Source: Variovorax davisae (GTDB lineage Bacteria; Pseudomonadota; Gammaproteobacteria; Burkholderiales; Burkholderiaceae_C). Taken from it: 64,000 bases of DNA. The stretch is from positions 310,001 to 374,000 of the forward strand of contig NZ_JASZYS010000005.1 in assembly GCF_030316845.1 (NCBI RefSeq), read 5' to 3'. The position numbers were made by a program, and so were the translations under genes. This document shows positions 54,937 to 63,953 of this stretch, in pieces. Each line of letters begins with the position of its first letter. Position 1 is the stretch's first letter. The notes beneath the pieces are model-generated. The model was not told the origin of the DNA. It saw nothing but the letters and a program-made list of their open reading frames with translations, and made no database searches.

Positions 54937-55995
54937 TCAGGCCACGGCGACGCCGACCTTGCGCCCCGCCTCCACGATCTCGCCCCAGGTCGCATCGTCG
55001 AGCCAGATGCCCTCGCGCTCGCGCGCGGCACGGGCCTTGCGCTCGGGCTCGCCGGCGACCTGCACGGCCTCGAAGCCGGCGCCCGGCGGGCTCTGGCGCA
55101 GCCAGTCGACGAAGGCCGTGGCCTCCTGCTCGAAGCTGGCCTGGGTGCCGAGCTTCACCGGGTCGATCAGCACCACCAGCATGCCGTTGAGCACGGTGCG
55201 CGCGGTGTCGGCCGGCCGGTGCCAGGTGCCGCTGCCGGTCAGTGCGCCGCCGAGCAGCTCGCAGGCCACCGCCATGCCATAGCCCTTGTGCTCGCCGAAG
55301 GTCATCAGGGCGCCGAACAGGCCGTTGCTCTGCGGCACCACCACCACGCCCGGGTCGTCGGTCGGTGCTCCGTGCTCGTCGATCAGGTGGCCCGGCGGCA
55401 CCCGCTCGCCCTTGTTGTAGGCCACCCGCATCTTGCCCTGCGCCACCCGGCTGGTCGCGAAGTCGAGGATGAAGGGCTCGGCCCCGGCCAGCGGCACGCC
55501 GATGCAGCAGGGGTTGGTGCCGAAGCGGCCGTCGCCGCCGCCCCAGGGCGCGACCACCGGCCGCGACAGCACGTTGACGAAGTGCATCGCCACCAGCCCC
55601 TGGGCCACCGCCATCTCGGCGAAATGGCCGATGCGCCCCAGGTGGTGCGCGCTGGCCAGCGACACGATGCAGCTGCCATGCTGCCTGGCTCGCGCGATGC
55701 CGAGCTCCATGGCCTGCACGCCGACGATCTGGCCGTAGCCGTGCTGGCCGTCGAGCGAGAGCAGGGCGCCGGTGTCGAGAATGACCTTGACCGCGGCATT
55801 GGGCACCAGGCCGCCTTCGGCGACGGCGTCGACATAGCGCGGCAGCATGCCGACGCCGTGCGAATCGTGGCCGCTGAGATTGGCCAGCACCAGGTTGGCG
55901 GCGACCTGCTCGGCCTCGGCCGGGCTGCTGCCGGCGGCGGCCAGGATGCGGGCGACCTGGGTTCGCAGGTTGCCCGGGTCCAGTGTTTTCGACAT
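54937..55995 (-). CDS. Ldh2-family malate/L-lactate dehydrogenase-like oxidoreductase
   Basis: 352 residues of the NAD(P)-dependent LDH2/MDH2 family, unrelated to the classic Rossmann LDH. Landmarks are NLSGHDSHGVGMLPRYV with catalytic His (about 45-50), SAHHLGRIGHFAEMA, RFGTNPCCIGVPL and FGEHKGYGMAVACELL. The family oxidises or reduces 2-hydroxyacids (malate, lactate, ureidoglycolate, 2,3-diketogulonate). In this cluster it may act on a sugar-acid intermediate or on L-lactate released from it (inference). ATG 55995 is 4 bp after the lactonase stop. Confidence 0.88.
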   Translation of the reverse strand: MSKTLDPGNLRTQVARILAAAGSSPAEAEQVAANLVLANLSGHDSHGVGMLPRYVDAVAEGGLVPNAAVKVILDTGALLSLDGQHGYGQIVGVQAMELGIARARQHGSCIVSLASAHHLGRIGHFAEMAVAQGLVAMHFVNVLSRPVVAPWGGGDGRFGTNPCCIGVPLAGAEPFILDFATSRVAQGKMRVAYNKGERVPPGHLIDEHGAPTDDPGVVVVPQSNGLFGALMTFGEHKGYGMAVACELLGGALTGSGTWHRPADTARTVLNGMLVVLIDPVKLGTQASFEQEATAFVDWLRQSPPGAGFEAVQVAGEPERKARAAREREGIWLDDATWGEIVEAGRKVGVAVA

Positions 55996-55999
55996 GTGT

Positions 56000-56941
56000 T
56001 CAGACTCCCTTGGCGTTGAGGGTGATGGCGTAGAGCGAACTCGTGGCGCAGATGAAAAGCCGGTTGCGCTTGGGCCCGCCGAAGCAGACATTGGCCACGC
56101 GCTCGGGCAGCAGGATCTTGCCGATCAGGCTGCCGTCGGGGTGCAGGGCATGCACGCCGTCGGCGGCGCTGGTCCAGATGCGGCCTTCGGTGTCGAGCCG
56201 GAAGCCGTCGAACAGGCCCTGCGTGCAGTCCGCGAACAGGCGGCCGGCGCCCAGGCGCCGGCCATCGCTCGCGACCGCGAAGCGGCGGATGTGGCGCGGC
56301 CCGTCGTCCGCATGGCTGGCGCCGGTGTCGGCGACGTAGAGCATCGATTCGTCGGGCGAGAAGGCCAGTCCGTTGGGCTTGACGAAGTCGTCGGCCACGA
56401 GGTCGACCGCGCCACTGGCCGGGTCGATGCGGTAGACGTGGCAGGCGCCGATCTCGCTGTCGGCGCGCAGCCCTTCGTAGTCGCTCAGGATGCCGTAGCT
56501 CGGGTCGGTGAACCAGATGCCGCCATCGGAGTGCACCACCACGTCGTTCGGCGAATTCAGGCGCTTGCCTTGCCAGTGCGAGGCCAGCACCGTGAGGCTG
56601 CCGTCATGCTCGGTGCGTGTCACGCGCCGCGTCAGGTGCTCGCAGCTGACCAGCCGGCCCTGGCGGTCGACCGTGTTGCCGTTGGAATTGTTGGACGGTT
56701 CGCGGAAGACGGCCACGCCGCCGTTGCGCTCGTCGAAGCGCATCATGCGGTTGTTCGGGATGTCGGACCACACCAGCGTGCGGTGGGCGCCGAACCAGGC
56801 CGGCCCCTCGCACCAGCGGGCGCCGGTCCAGAGCCGCTCGACCTTCTCGGGACCGGGCACCAGGCGGTTGAAGCGGGCGTCGAATCTCTCGATGGCGCAG
56901 CCATCCAGCGTGCCGAACGACGGTTGGGTGAAGTGCGACAT
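56000..56941 (-). CDS. SMP-30/gluconolactonase family lactonase
   Basis: 313 residues, six-bladed beta-propeller. CEGPAWFGAHRTLVWSDIPNN carries the metal-binding Glu (about 44), LNSPNDVVVHSDG the Asn/Asp ligands (about 130-140), and KPNGLAFSPDESMLYVADTG another ligand region. It hydrolyses a sugar lactone to the sugar acid that the adjacent UxaA-type enzyme could dehydrate. No signal peptide, so cytoplasmic. ATG 56941 is 2 bp after the dehydratase stop, so the two are co-expressed. Confidence 0.9.
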   Translation of the reverse strand: MSHFTQPSFGTLDGCAIERFDARFNRLVPGPEKVERLWTGARWCEGPAWFGAHRTLVWSDIPNNRMMRFDERNGGVAVFREPSNNSNGNTVDRQGRLVSCEHLTRRVTRTEHDGSLTVLASHWQGKRLNSPNDVVVHSDGGIWFTDPSYGILSDYEGLRADSEIGACHVYRIDPASGAVDLVADDFVKPNGLAFSPDESMLYVADTGASHADDGPRHIRRFAVASDGRRLGAGRLFADCTQGLFDGFRLDTEGRIWTSAADGVHALHPDGSLIGKILLPERVANVCFGGPKRNRLFICATSSLYAITLNAKGV

Positions 56942-56943
56942 GG

Positions 56944-58470
56944 CTACATCACCGCCCCGACCTGCCAGGGCACGAACTCGTTCTGTCCGTAGCCATGGCG
57001 CTCGCTCTTGGAGGGTTCGCCCGAGGCGGTCGCCAGCACCAGCTCGAAGATGCGCTGGCCCATCTCCTGGATCGACACCGTGCCTTCGACGATCTCGCCG
57101 CAGTTGATGTCCATGTCTTCCTCCTGCCGCTGCCACAGCGCGGAATTGGTCGCCAGCTTGAGCGACGGCGAAGGCGCGCAGCCGTAGGCCGAGCCGCGGC
57201 CGGTGGTGAAGCAGATGATGTTGGCGCCGCCCGCCACCTGGCCGGTGGCGCTGACCGGGTCGTAGCCCGGCGTGTCCATGTAGACGAAGCCGTGCGCGGT
57301 CACGGGCTCGGCGTACTCGTAGACCGCCTCCAGGTTGCTGGTGCCGCCCTTGGCCACCGCGCCGAGCGACTTCTCGAGGATCGTCGTGAGCCCGCCGGCC
57401 TTGTTGCCGGGCGAGGGGTTGTTGTTCATCTCGCCCTCGTTGATGGCGGTGTAGTGCTCCCACCAGCGGATCCGCTCGACCAGCTTCTCGCCGACCTCGC
57501 GCCGCACGGCGCGGCGGGTCAGCAGGTGCTCGGCGCCGTAGACCTCCGGCGTCTCGGACAGGATCGCGGTGCCGCCGTGCGCCACCAGCAGGTCGACCGC
57601 GGCGCCCAGCGCCGGGTTGGCGCTGATGCCCGAGTAGCCGTCGGAGCCGCCGCACTGCAGCCCGATCGTGATGTGCGCCGCGCTCAGCGGCTCGCGCTGC
57701 ACGGCGTTGGCCCGCGGCAGCATCTCGTTGATCAGCGCCACGCCTTTCTCCACCGTCTTGCGCGTGCCGCCGGTGTCCTGGATGTTGAAGACGCGGAAGT
57801 TCTCGCCTTCGCTCAGGTGGCCGGTGGCCAGCCAGGCATTGATCTGGTTGGCCTCGCAGCCCAGCCCGACCACCAGCACGGCGGCGAAGTTGGGGTGCGT
57901 GGCGTAGCCGGTGAGCGTGCGTTCGAGCAGCTGCATCCCCATGCCGCCGGTGTCCATGCCGCAGCCGGTGCCGTGCGTGAGCGCGACCACGCCGTCCACG
58001 TTCGGACAGTCCGCCAGCGCCGCCGGGTTGGTCTTGCGCGAGAAGTGGTCGGCGATGGCGCGCGCCGCCGTGGCCGAGCAGTTGACGCTGGTCAGCACGC
58101 CGATGTAGTTGCGCGTGGCGACGCGGCCGTCGGAGCGCCGGATGCCCATGAAGGTGGCTTCGCGCTTCGGCGGCGGCGCCTTCACGTCGGCGCCGAAGGC
58201 GTAGTCGCGCTCGAAGTGGCCCTTGTCGGGGCCCATGTCGAGGTTGTGCGTATGCACGTGCTCGCCGGGCGCGATCGGCCGGCTCGCGAAGCCGATGATC
58301 TGGTTGTAGCGGCGCACCGGTTCGCCTTGCGCGATGGCGCGCACCGCGACCTTGTGGCCGGGCGGGATCAGGCCGCGCGCCGTCACGCCCTCGACCGGCG
58401 TGCCGCCGACCAGCTGGCCGCGCGCGATCACGACATCGTCGGCGGGATGGAGTCGAATGAAGGGGTTCAT
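56944..58470 (-). CDS. UxaA/GarD-family sugar-acid dehydratase
   Basis: 508 residues. An N-terminal SAF domain (about 1-85, PADDVVIARGQL...VPPGHKVA-like) is fused to the catalytic domain, as in altronate and galactarate dehydratases. THGTGCGMDTGG (about 175), GLQCGGSDGYSGISANPALG, and the Cys-containing DINCGEIVEG are conserved and bind the Fe/metal centre. The enzyme removes water from an aldonic or uronic acid to give a 2-keto-3-deoxy acid. Altronate is the classic substrate, but the two SDRs and the FAH hydrolase nearby make an L-fuconate or similar acid as likely. ATG 58470 is preferred. Confidence 0.9.
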   Translation of the reverse strand: MNPFIRLHPADDVVIARGQLVGGTPVEGVTARGLIPPGHKVAVRAIAQGEPVRRYNQIIGFASRPIAPGEHVHTHNLDMGPDKGHFERDYAFGADVKAPPPKREATFMGIRRSDGRVATRNYIGVLTSVNCSATAARAIADHFSRKTNPAALADCPNVDGVVALTHGTGCGMDTGGMGMQLLERTLTGYATHPNFAAVLVVGLGCEANQINAWLATGHLSEGENFRVFNIQDTGGTRKTVEKGVALINEMLPRANAVQREPLSAAHITIGLQCGGSDGYSGISANPALGAAVDLLVAHGGTAILSETPEVYGAEHLLTRRAVRREVGEKLVERIRWWEHYTAINEGEMNNNPSPGNKAGGLTTILEKSLGAVAKGGTSNLEAVYEYAEPVTAHGFVYMDTPGYDPVSATGQVAGGANIICFTTGRGSAYGCAPSPSLKLATNSALWQRQEEDMDINCGEIVEGTVSIQEMGQRIFELVLATASGEPSKSERHGYGQNEFVPWQVGAVM

Positions 58471-58564
58471 CGTGGGGGTCCTTTGTCTTGTGCGGCACTG
58501 GGTCTGGTCAGTTGGGGACAGAGCAAAAACCGCTGCGTGGTTTGTGGGTCTGTCCCGCAAGGTC

Positions 58565-59959
58565 TCAGAAGAACATTTTCGGCAGCCACAGTACCAGGGA
58601 CGGCATGTAGGTGATGATCGCCAGGCTCACCAGCAGCGGCACCAGCCAGGGCAGGATCGCCATGGTGGTGCGCTCGAAGCTCAGGCCCGCGACCCGCGCG
58701 AGCACGAACAGCACCATCCCCATCGGCGGGTGCAGCAGCCCGATCATGAGGTTGAGCACCATCACCAGGCCGAAGTGGATCGGATCGACCCCCAGGTGGG
58801 TCGCGATCGGCAGCAGGATCGGCACCAGGATCGTGATGGCCGCGGTCGGCTCCAGGAAGCAGCCGACGAACAGCATCAGCAGGTTGGCCAGCAGCAGGAA
58901 GACCCAGGCCTGGTCGGTGAAGCCCAGCACCCAGCTGGCGATCTCGGCCGTGACGCCGGTCGCGGTCAGCATCCAGCCGAAGATCGACGCCGCGGCGACG
59001 ATGAACAGCACGGTCGAAGTGGTCTCGATGGTGTCGAGGCAGACCTTGACGAACATCTTCCAGCTCAGCGTGCGGTACCAGGCGAAGCCGAGGATCATGG
59101 CCCAGACGCAGGCCGCGATCGCGCCCTCGGTGGGCGTGAACAGGCCGGTGGTCATGCCGCCGATCAGCAGCACCGGCGTCATGATCGGCAGCAGGGCCTC
59201 GAAGCGGAAGATGCGGTCGAGCACGAACAGCGCCGCCAGCCCGCCGAAGACCGTCAGCTGCGGCGGCGTGCCCAGCTGGCTGATCAACAGCCACATCAGC
59301 AGCGGCCAGCCGATCACCACCGCCAGCTCGCTCAAGGCCTTGAACAGGCGCGTGCTCGAGAACTTGACGTCGCCGCCCCATTTGTTCTTGTGGGCGTAGT
59401 AGGCCACCGTGAGCATCATCAGGATCGCCATCATGGCGCCGGGCAGGATGCCGGCGAGGAACAGCGCGCCGACCGAGACGTTGGCCATCATCCCGTAGAT
59501 CACGAAGGGCAGGCTGGGCGGGATGATCGGCCCGAGCGTGGCCGAGGCGGCCGTGACGCCGACTGCGAACTCGGTCTCGTAGCCATGCTCCTGCATGGCC
59601 TTGATCTCGATCGTGCCGAGGCCGGCGGCATCGGCGATCGCGGTGCCGCTCATGCCGGCGAAGATCACCGAGCCGAGCACGTTGACGTGGCCCAGCCCGC
59701 CCTTGAGCCAGCCGACCAGCGCCAGCGCGAAGTTGTAGATGCGGGTCGTGATGCCGGCGTTGTTCATGAGGTTGCCGGCCAGGATGAAGAAGGGCACGGC
59801 CAGCAGCGGGAAGCTGTCGATGCCGCTCACCATCCGGTGGATCACGACGAAGGGCGGCAGGCCGCCCGACATCAGGATGTAGGCCAGCGAGGCGCCCGCC
59901 ATCGCGATCGCCACCGGGATGCCGCCGGCCATGAAGACCAGGAAGAAGATCTTGAGCAT
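58565..59959 (-). CDS. TRAP transporter large permease (DctM type)
   Basis: 464 residues with about 12-13 transmembrane helices. FLVFMAGGIPVAIAMA at the start, ILAGNLMNNAGIT, GMSGTAIADAAGLG, and FLEPTAAITILVPILLPIA are hallmarks of DctM. It is the Na+-driven channel that takes up a carboxylate, here probably a sugar acid. Start ATG 59959 follows the DctQ gene by 14 bp. It is followed by the dehydratase, which supports a shared substrate. Confidence 0.95.
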   Translation of the reverse strand: MLKIFFLVFMAGGIPVAIAMAGASLAYILMSGGLPPFVVIHRMVSGIDSFPLLAVPFFILAGNLMNNAGITTRIYNFALALVGWLKGGLGHVNVLGSVIFAGMSGTAIADAAGLGTIEIKAMQEHGYETEFAVGVTAASATLGPIIPPSLPFVIYGMMANVSVGALFLAGILPGAMMAILMMLTVAYYAHKNKWGGDVKFSSTRLFKALSELAVVIGWPLLMWLLISQLGTPPQLTVFGGLAALFVLDRIFRFEALLPIMTPVLLIGGMTTGLFTPTEGAIAACVWAMILGFAWYRTLSWKMFVKVCLDTIETTSTVLFIVAAASIFGWMLTATGVTAEIASWVLGFTDQAWVFLLLANLLMLFVGCFLEPTAAITILVPILLPIATHLGVDPIHFGLVMVLNLMIGLLHPPMGMVLFVLARVAGLSFERTTMAILPWLVPLLVSLAIITYMPSLVLWLPKMFF

Positions 59960-59973
59960 GTTGGACGGTGGCC

Positions 59974-60531
59974 TCAGTGGTCGGACAGGGTGGATTCGGG
60001 GCGTTCGAGCACGCTGTAGCCGCGCCGCCAGTGGATGCGCGCGGTCTGCACCGAGCGCCAGGCCATCGCGGCGAAGCCGAACAGGCAGACGCCGTAGACG
60101 ATGTTCATCGGCAGGTCGACGATGGTCATGCGCGTGCGGCTGCCGATCTTGATCATCATCTGCACCGTCATCACGACGGCGCCGACAAAGAAGGCGATGC
60201 GCACCAGGTCGACCGCCTTCGACATCCAGCGTCCCATCGCGGCCGGCATGTGGCGGTAGAAGAAGTCGACCTGGATCTGGTTGTTCTTCGAGACCCCGAT
60301 CGCCGCCCCGATGAAGACCACGCCGATCAGCATGTAGCGCGCCACCTCCTCGGTCCAGGCCGCGGAATCGTTCAGCACGTAGCGCGTGACGAACTGGTAG
60401 AACACCGTGAGGCCGAGCAGCCAGAACAGCGCCAGCGCGATCCAGCCCTCGGCGATGGTGTCCGAAAGGTCGACCACTTCGTCTTCCGCGTGGAAGTGGC
60501 CCTCGTCGTCGATGATCTTCTGCTCGGTCAT
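59974..60531 (-). CDS. TRAP transporter small permease (DctQ type)
   Basis: 185 residues. Four transmembrane helices with DctQ features (FVTRYVLNDSAAWTEEVARYMLIGVVFIGAAIGV). The N-terminal about 25 residues are acidic and soluble. It forms the membrane part with DctM. The gene lies 7 bp after the DctP-like gene and 14 bp before DctM, in one operon. Confidence 0.92.
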   Translation of the reverse strand: MTEQKIIDDEGHFHAEDEVVDLSDTIAEGWIALALFWLLGLTVFYQFVTRYVLNDSAAWTEEVARYMLIGVVFIGAAIGVSKNNQIQVDFFYRHMPAAMGRWMSKAVDLVRIAFFVGAVVMTVQMMIKIGSRTRMTIVDLPMNIVYGVCLFGFAAMAWRSVQTARIHWRRGYSVLERPESTLSDH

Positions 60532-60538
60532 GGCGGCC

Positions 60539-61534
60539 TCACTTGATCGCGAGGATGCGGTCGTAGTCCTGCTGGCGGTAGCCCTGGTCGGTCGGCTTGG
60601 TGTTCTTGAGCACGGCCTCGCGGAACGCGGCCTTGTCGACCACGATCACGTTGTTGCCCTTCTTCTTGAACTCGTCGGCCAGGCGGGCCTCGGAGGCGAT
60701 GATCTCGCGGCCGGTCTTCTCGGCCGCCTCCTGCATCACTTCAGCGAAGATCTTCTTCTCGTCCGGCGACAGCTTCTCCCAGGTCTGGCCCGAGACCACG
60801 GTCAGCAGCGAGTCGATGATGTGGCCGGTCAGCGAGATGTTCTTCTGCACTTCGAAGAACTTCTTGGCCTCAATGGTCGGCAGCGGGTTCTCCTGGGCGT
60901 CGACCGTGCCGTTCTGCAGCGCCAGGTAGACCTCGGCGAAGGCGATCGGCGTCGCGTTGGCGCCCAGCGACTTGGGGAAAGCCAGGTAGGCCGGTGCGTC
61001 GGGCACCCGGATCTTCAGGCCCTTCATGTCCTCGGGCTTGGTCACCGGCCGGGCGGCGGCCGAGGTGACGTGGCGCGCGCCGTAGTAGTTGAGCGCCGTG
61101 ATGTGGTTGCCGCTCTTGTCGTCGTAGCCCTTGGCGAGTTCCTTGAAGACGTCGCTCTGGGCGTACTTCAGGAGGTGCTCGGAATCGCGGAAGATGAACG
61201 GGAAGTAGGTCACGGCCAGCGGCTTGTAGGTGTTGCCCGCGAAGCTCGCGCCGGTCAGGATGATGTCGACCGTGCCCAGGGTCAGGCCCTGGTTGATGTC
61301 CGATTCCTTGCCCAGGCTGGAGGCCGGGAAGACCTGGATCTCGTACTTGCCGTTGGTGCGCTTCTTGATCTCGTCGGCGGCCCACAGCGAGTACTTGTGG
61401 AAGGGTTCGGAGGTCTCGTAGACATGGGCCCACTTGAGCTTGGTCTGGGCCTGCGCGAGGCCGAAGGCGCCGAGCGCGCCGGCCGCGAGGGCGCAGGCGG
61501 CAAAGGTCTTGAGGGCGAGGCGTTTGCTGGTCAT
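60539..61534 (-). CDS. TRAP transporter substrate-binding protein (DctP type)
   Basis: 331 residues. Sec signal (about 1-29, ending GLAQAQ) is followed by LKWAHVYETSEPFHKYSLWAADEI. DMKGLKIRVPDAPAYLAFPKSLGANATPIAFAEVYLALQNGTVDAQENPL holds the conserved substrate-binding Arg and is the DctP hallmark. It captures the substrate in the periplasm. Sugar acids such as galacturonate-, gluconate- or fuconate-like compounds are the likely ligand by context. First gene of the transporter operon, 51 bp after the regulator gene. Confidence 0.94.
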   Translation of the reverse strand: MTSKRLALKTFAACALAAGALGAFGLAQAQTKLKWAHVYETSEPFHKYSLWAADEIKKRTNGKYEIQVFPASSLGKESDINQGLTLGTVDIILTGASFAGNTYKPLAVTYFPFIFRDSEHLLKYAQSDVFKELAKGYDDKSGNHITALNYYGARHVTSAAARPVTKPEDMKGLKIRVPDAPAYLAFPKSLGANATPIAFAEVYLALQNGTVDAQENPLPTIEAKKFFEVQKNISLTGHIIDSLLTVVSGQTWEKLSPDEKKIFAEVMQEAAEKTGREIIASEARLADEFKKKGNNVIVVDKAAFREAVLKNTKPTDQGYRQQDYDRILAIK

Positions 61535-61585
61535 CGATTTGTCTCCGTGGTGGTTGGGAAGAAAAGCGGACTGACTTGGCTGGGA

Positions 61586-62293
61586 TCAGGAGGCCTTCGC
61601 GCGCCGCCAACTCGCGCTGAATCTCTGGTGGGACTTGTCCATGTGCGCATGCATCGCCGCGCGGGCGGCGTCGGGGTCGCGCGCGGCGATCGCGTCGCGG
61701 ATGGCCTCGTGCTCGGCGATCGCGCTGCGCCACGACTTCACGGTCTCGAAGTAGCCGCCGAGCCGCGTGAATATCGGTCCGTTGCGCGAATCCCAGTAGC
61801 CCTGCACGGTCTCCGACAGCACCGCGTTGCCGCAGGCTTCGACGATCGCCAGGTGGAAGGCCCGGTCGCCCGCGAGCGGCATCATGTGGCGGTCGGCCAT
61901 CTCGCGCATGCTCTCGATGGCCCGGCTCAGGGCGTCGACGTCGCGCCGCCGGCCCAGCGCGGCCGCCAGGGCCGCGGTCTCGCCCTCGACCACGCGGCGG
62001 GCGCGGATCAGTTCGAGCGGGCCCCATTCGGCCGCCGCCACCGGCGCCGCCGCCCGGTGCGAGCGGTCGAGCACGTACACGCCCGAGCCGGTGCGCACCT
62101 CGACCCAGCCCTCGACTTCGAGCGCGATCAGCGCCTCGCGCACCGAAGGCCGGCTGACGCCGAGTTGCCGGGCCAGGTCGCGCTCGGCCGGCAGCCGGGC
62201 GCCGACCGCGAACTCGCCCTGGGCGATCAGCGCGCGCAGCTGGTCGGCGATCTGCCGATAGAGGCGTTGGGGCTCGACGGTTTGCAGCGGCAC
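61586..62293 (-). CDS. FadR/GntR-family transcriptional regulator (FCD)
   Basis: 235 residues. Winged HTH (about 10-75: LYRQIADQLRALIAQGEF, LPAERDLARQLGVSRPSVREALIAL). The FCD domain (about 90-230) has metal-ligand His residues (HLAIVEACGNAVL, and a C-terminal MHAHMDKSHQRF). It senses a sugar acid or keto acid and controls the flanking genes. The start is GTG 62293. The divergent SDR gene begins at 62456, and the inverted repeat at 62322-62356 is its probable operator. Confidence 0.9.
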   Translation of the reverse strand: MPLQTVEPQRLYRQIADQLRALIAQGEFAVGARLPAERDLARQLGVSRPSVREALIALEVEGWVEVRTGSGVYVLDRSHRAAAPVAAAEWGPLELIRARRVVEGETAALAAALGRRRDVDALSRAIESMREMADRHMMPLAGDRAFHLAIVEACGNAVLSETVQGYWDSRNGPIFTRLGGYFETVKSWRSAIAEHEAIRDAIAARDPDAARAAMHAHMDKSHQRFSASWRRAKAS

Positions 62294-62321
62294 GTGCAGG
62301 ATGCGGGGAGGGGGTTAAGGG

Positions 62322-62356
62322 TTGTCCTGAATTGGACAAGTGGTAAGGCCAATTCA
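62322..62356. promoter_or_regulatory. overlapping inverted-repeat operator for the FadR-type regulator
   Basis: TTGTCC (62322-62327) and GGACAA (62334-62339) flank TGAATT as a perfect palindrome, and TGAATTGG (62328-62335) and CCAATTCA (62349-62356) form a second perfect repeat that shares its left arm. Both lie in the 162-bp divergent region. A rightward promoter is plausible with -35 TTGGAC (62332-62337) and -10 CAGAAT (62355-62360), spaced 17 bp, so binding would block the SDR operon; the regulator's own promoter is nearby. Confidence 0.65.
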
Positions 62357-62455
62357 GAATACGAGCCGCACCGGAGCCGGGCCATCGGGCGAAACCCTGA
62401 ATGCGCTGCGGCCTTCGCGGCATCACCATCGCCATCAGCTTCGAGAGGACATCCC

Positions 62456-63190
62456 ATGAGACTTCAGGGCAAGACCGCGCTCGTCACCGCGGCCGGACAG
62501 GGCATCGGCCATGCGAGCGTGCTCGCACTCGCGGCCGAGGGCGCGACGGTTTGGGCCACCGACGTCAACGAGAAACTGCTCGAGCGCTTCGACGGCGTCG
62601 CCAACGTCAGGACCGCGAAGCTCGACGTGCTCGACAAGGCCGCCATCGGCGCGCTGGTCAAGACGCTGCCGGCGCTCGACGTGCTCTTCAACTGTGCCGG
62701 CGTGGTCCACAACGGCAGCGTGCTCGATGCCGCCGACGCCGACCTCGAGTTCGCCTTCGGCCTCAATGTGCGGGCCCAGTTCTGGACCATCCAGGCGGTG
62801 CTGCCTGGCATGCTCGCGGCCGGCCGCGGCAGCATCATCAACATGGCGAGCGTCTGCTCCAGCATGAAGGGCCTGCCGAACCGCTTCGTCTACGGCACCA
62901 CCAAGGCGGCGGTGCTCGGCCTCACCAAGAGCGTGGCCGCCGACTACGTCACCAAGGGGATCCGCTGCAATGCGGTCTGCCCTGGCACGGTCGACACGCC
63001 GTCGCTCGGCGACCGCATCAACGCCAATGCCGACCCCGAAGAAGCACGCAAGGCCTTCATCGCGCGCCAGCCGATGGGCCGGCTCGCGCGGGCCGAGGAG
63101 ATCGCGCCGGTGGTGGTGTTCCTGGCCAGCGACGAATCGGTCTTCGCGACCGGCCAGGCCTTCACGGTCGACGGCGGCATCATGATATGA
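62456..63190 (+). CDS. SDR oxidoreductase, 2-keto-3-deoxy-L-fuconate dehydrogenase-like
   Basis: 244 residues, classical SDR. N-terminal ALVTAAGQGIGHASVLALA (TGxxxGxG-like), LFNCAGVVHNG (NAG), catalytic Ser in NMASVCSS, and YGTTKAAVLG (YxxxK). CPGTVDTPSL follows. It is close to the 2-keto-3-deoxy-L-fuconate dehydrogenase / type 2 3-hydroxybutyrate dehydrogenase group, which would oxidise the product of the dehydratase at 56944. ATG 62456 is chosen; an extended upstream frame covers non-coding shadow. Its stop overlaps the next start by 4 bp. Confidence 0.85.
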   Translation: MRLQGKTALVTAAGQGIGHASVLALAAEGATVWATDVNEKLLERFDGVANVRTAKLDVLDKAAIGALVKTLPALDVLFNCAGVVHNGSVLDAADADLEFAFGLNVRAQFWTIQAVLPGMLAAGRGSIINMASVCSSMKGLPNRFVYGTTKAAVLGLTKSVAADYVTKGIRCNAVCPGTVDTPSLGDRINANADPEEARKAFIARQPMGRLARAEEIAPVVVFLASDESVFATGQAFTVDGGIMI

Positions 63191-63933
63191 ACCAGCTCGA
63201 CTTCAACGGCCGCCACGCGGTCGTCACCGGCGGCGCCACCGGCCTGGGCTTGGGCATCGCCCGGCGGCTGCTGGCCTCGGGCGGCAGCGTCACGGTGTGG
63301 GACCGCGACGGCGAGGCCGCGACCAAGGCCGCCTGGGCGCTCGGCGCCAAGGCCTATGCGCTGACGGTCGATGTCACGCAGCAGCCTTCGGTGGCCAAGG
63401 CCGTGGCGGCGACGCTGGCGCAGGCCGGGCGCATCGATGCGCTGGTCAACAGCGCCGGCATCACCGGGCCCAACACGCGGCTGTGGGACTACCCGGTCGA
63501 TGCCTGGCGCCAGGTCATGGAGGTCAACCTGACCGGCCTCTTCATCTGCTGCCGCGAGGTGGTCGGCCAGATGCGTTCGCAGGGCTGGGGCCGGATCGTC
63601 AACATCGCCTCGGTCGCGGGCAAGGACGGCAACCCCAACGCCAGTGCCTACAGCGCGAGCAAGGCCGGCGTGATCGCGCTCACCAAGTCGCTCGGCAAGG
63701 AACTCGCCGATACTGGCATCCGCGTCAACTGCGTCACCCCGGCGGCGGTCAAGACCGCGATCTTCGACCAGATGACGCCCGACCACATCGCCTTCATGCT
63801 GTCGAAGATCCCGATGGGGCGCTTCGGCACGGTGGAGGAGGTGGCCGCGATGGTGGCCTGGCTGTGCACCGAGGATTGCTCTTTTTCCACCGGCGCGACC
63901 TTCGATCTTTCGGGCGGTCGCTCCACCTATTGA
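63187..63933 (+). CDS. SDR oxidoreductase, sugar dehydrogenase-like
   Basis: 248 residues, classical SDR. VVTGGATGLGLGIARRLL (TGxxxGxG), LVNSAGITGPN, NIASVAGKDGNPNASAYSASKAG with catalytic Ser, Tyr and Lys. C-terminal FDLSGGRSTY. It resembles L-fucose/L-rhamnose-type sugar dehydrogenases and 3-oxoacyl-ACP reductases; context favours a sugar role. With the lactonase, it could supply lactone from a free sugar. ATG 63187 overlaps the previous stop. RBS of the next gene is AAAGGACC. Confidence 0.85.
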   Translation: MNQLDFNGRHAVVTGGATGLGLGIARRLLASGGSVTVWDRDGEAATKAAWALGAKAYALTVDVTQQPSVAKAVAATLAQAGRIDALVNSAGITGPNTRLWDYPVDAWRQVMEVNLTGLFICCREVVGQMRSQGWGRIVNIASVAGKDGNPNASAYSASKAGVIALTKSLGKELADTGIRVNCVTPAAVKTAIFDQMTPDHIAFMLSKIPMGRFGTVEEVAAMVAWLCTEDCSFSTGATFDLSGGRSTY

Positions 63934-63953
63934 TTCAACAACAAAGGACCTTC

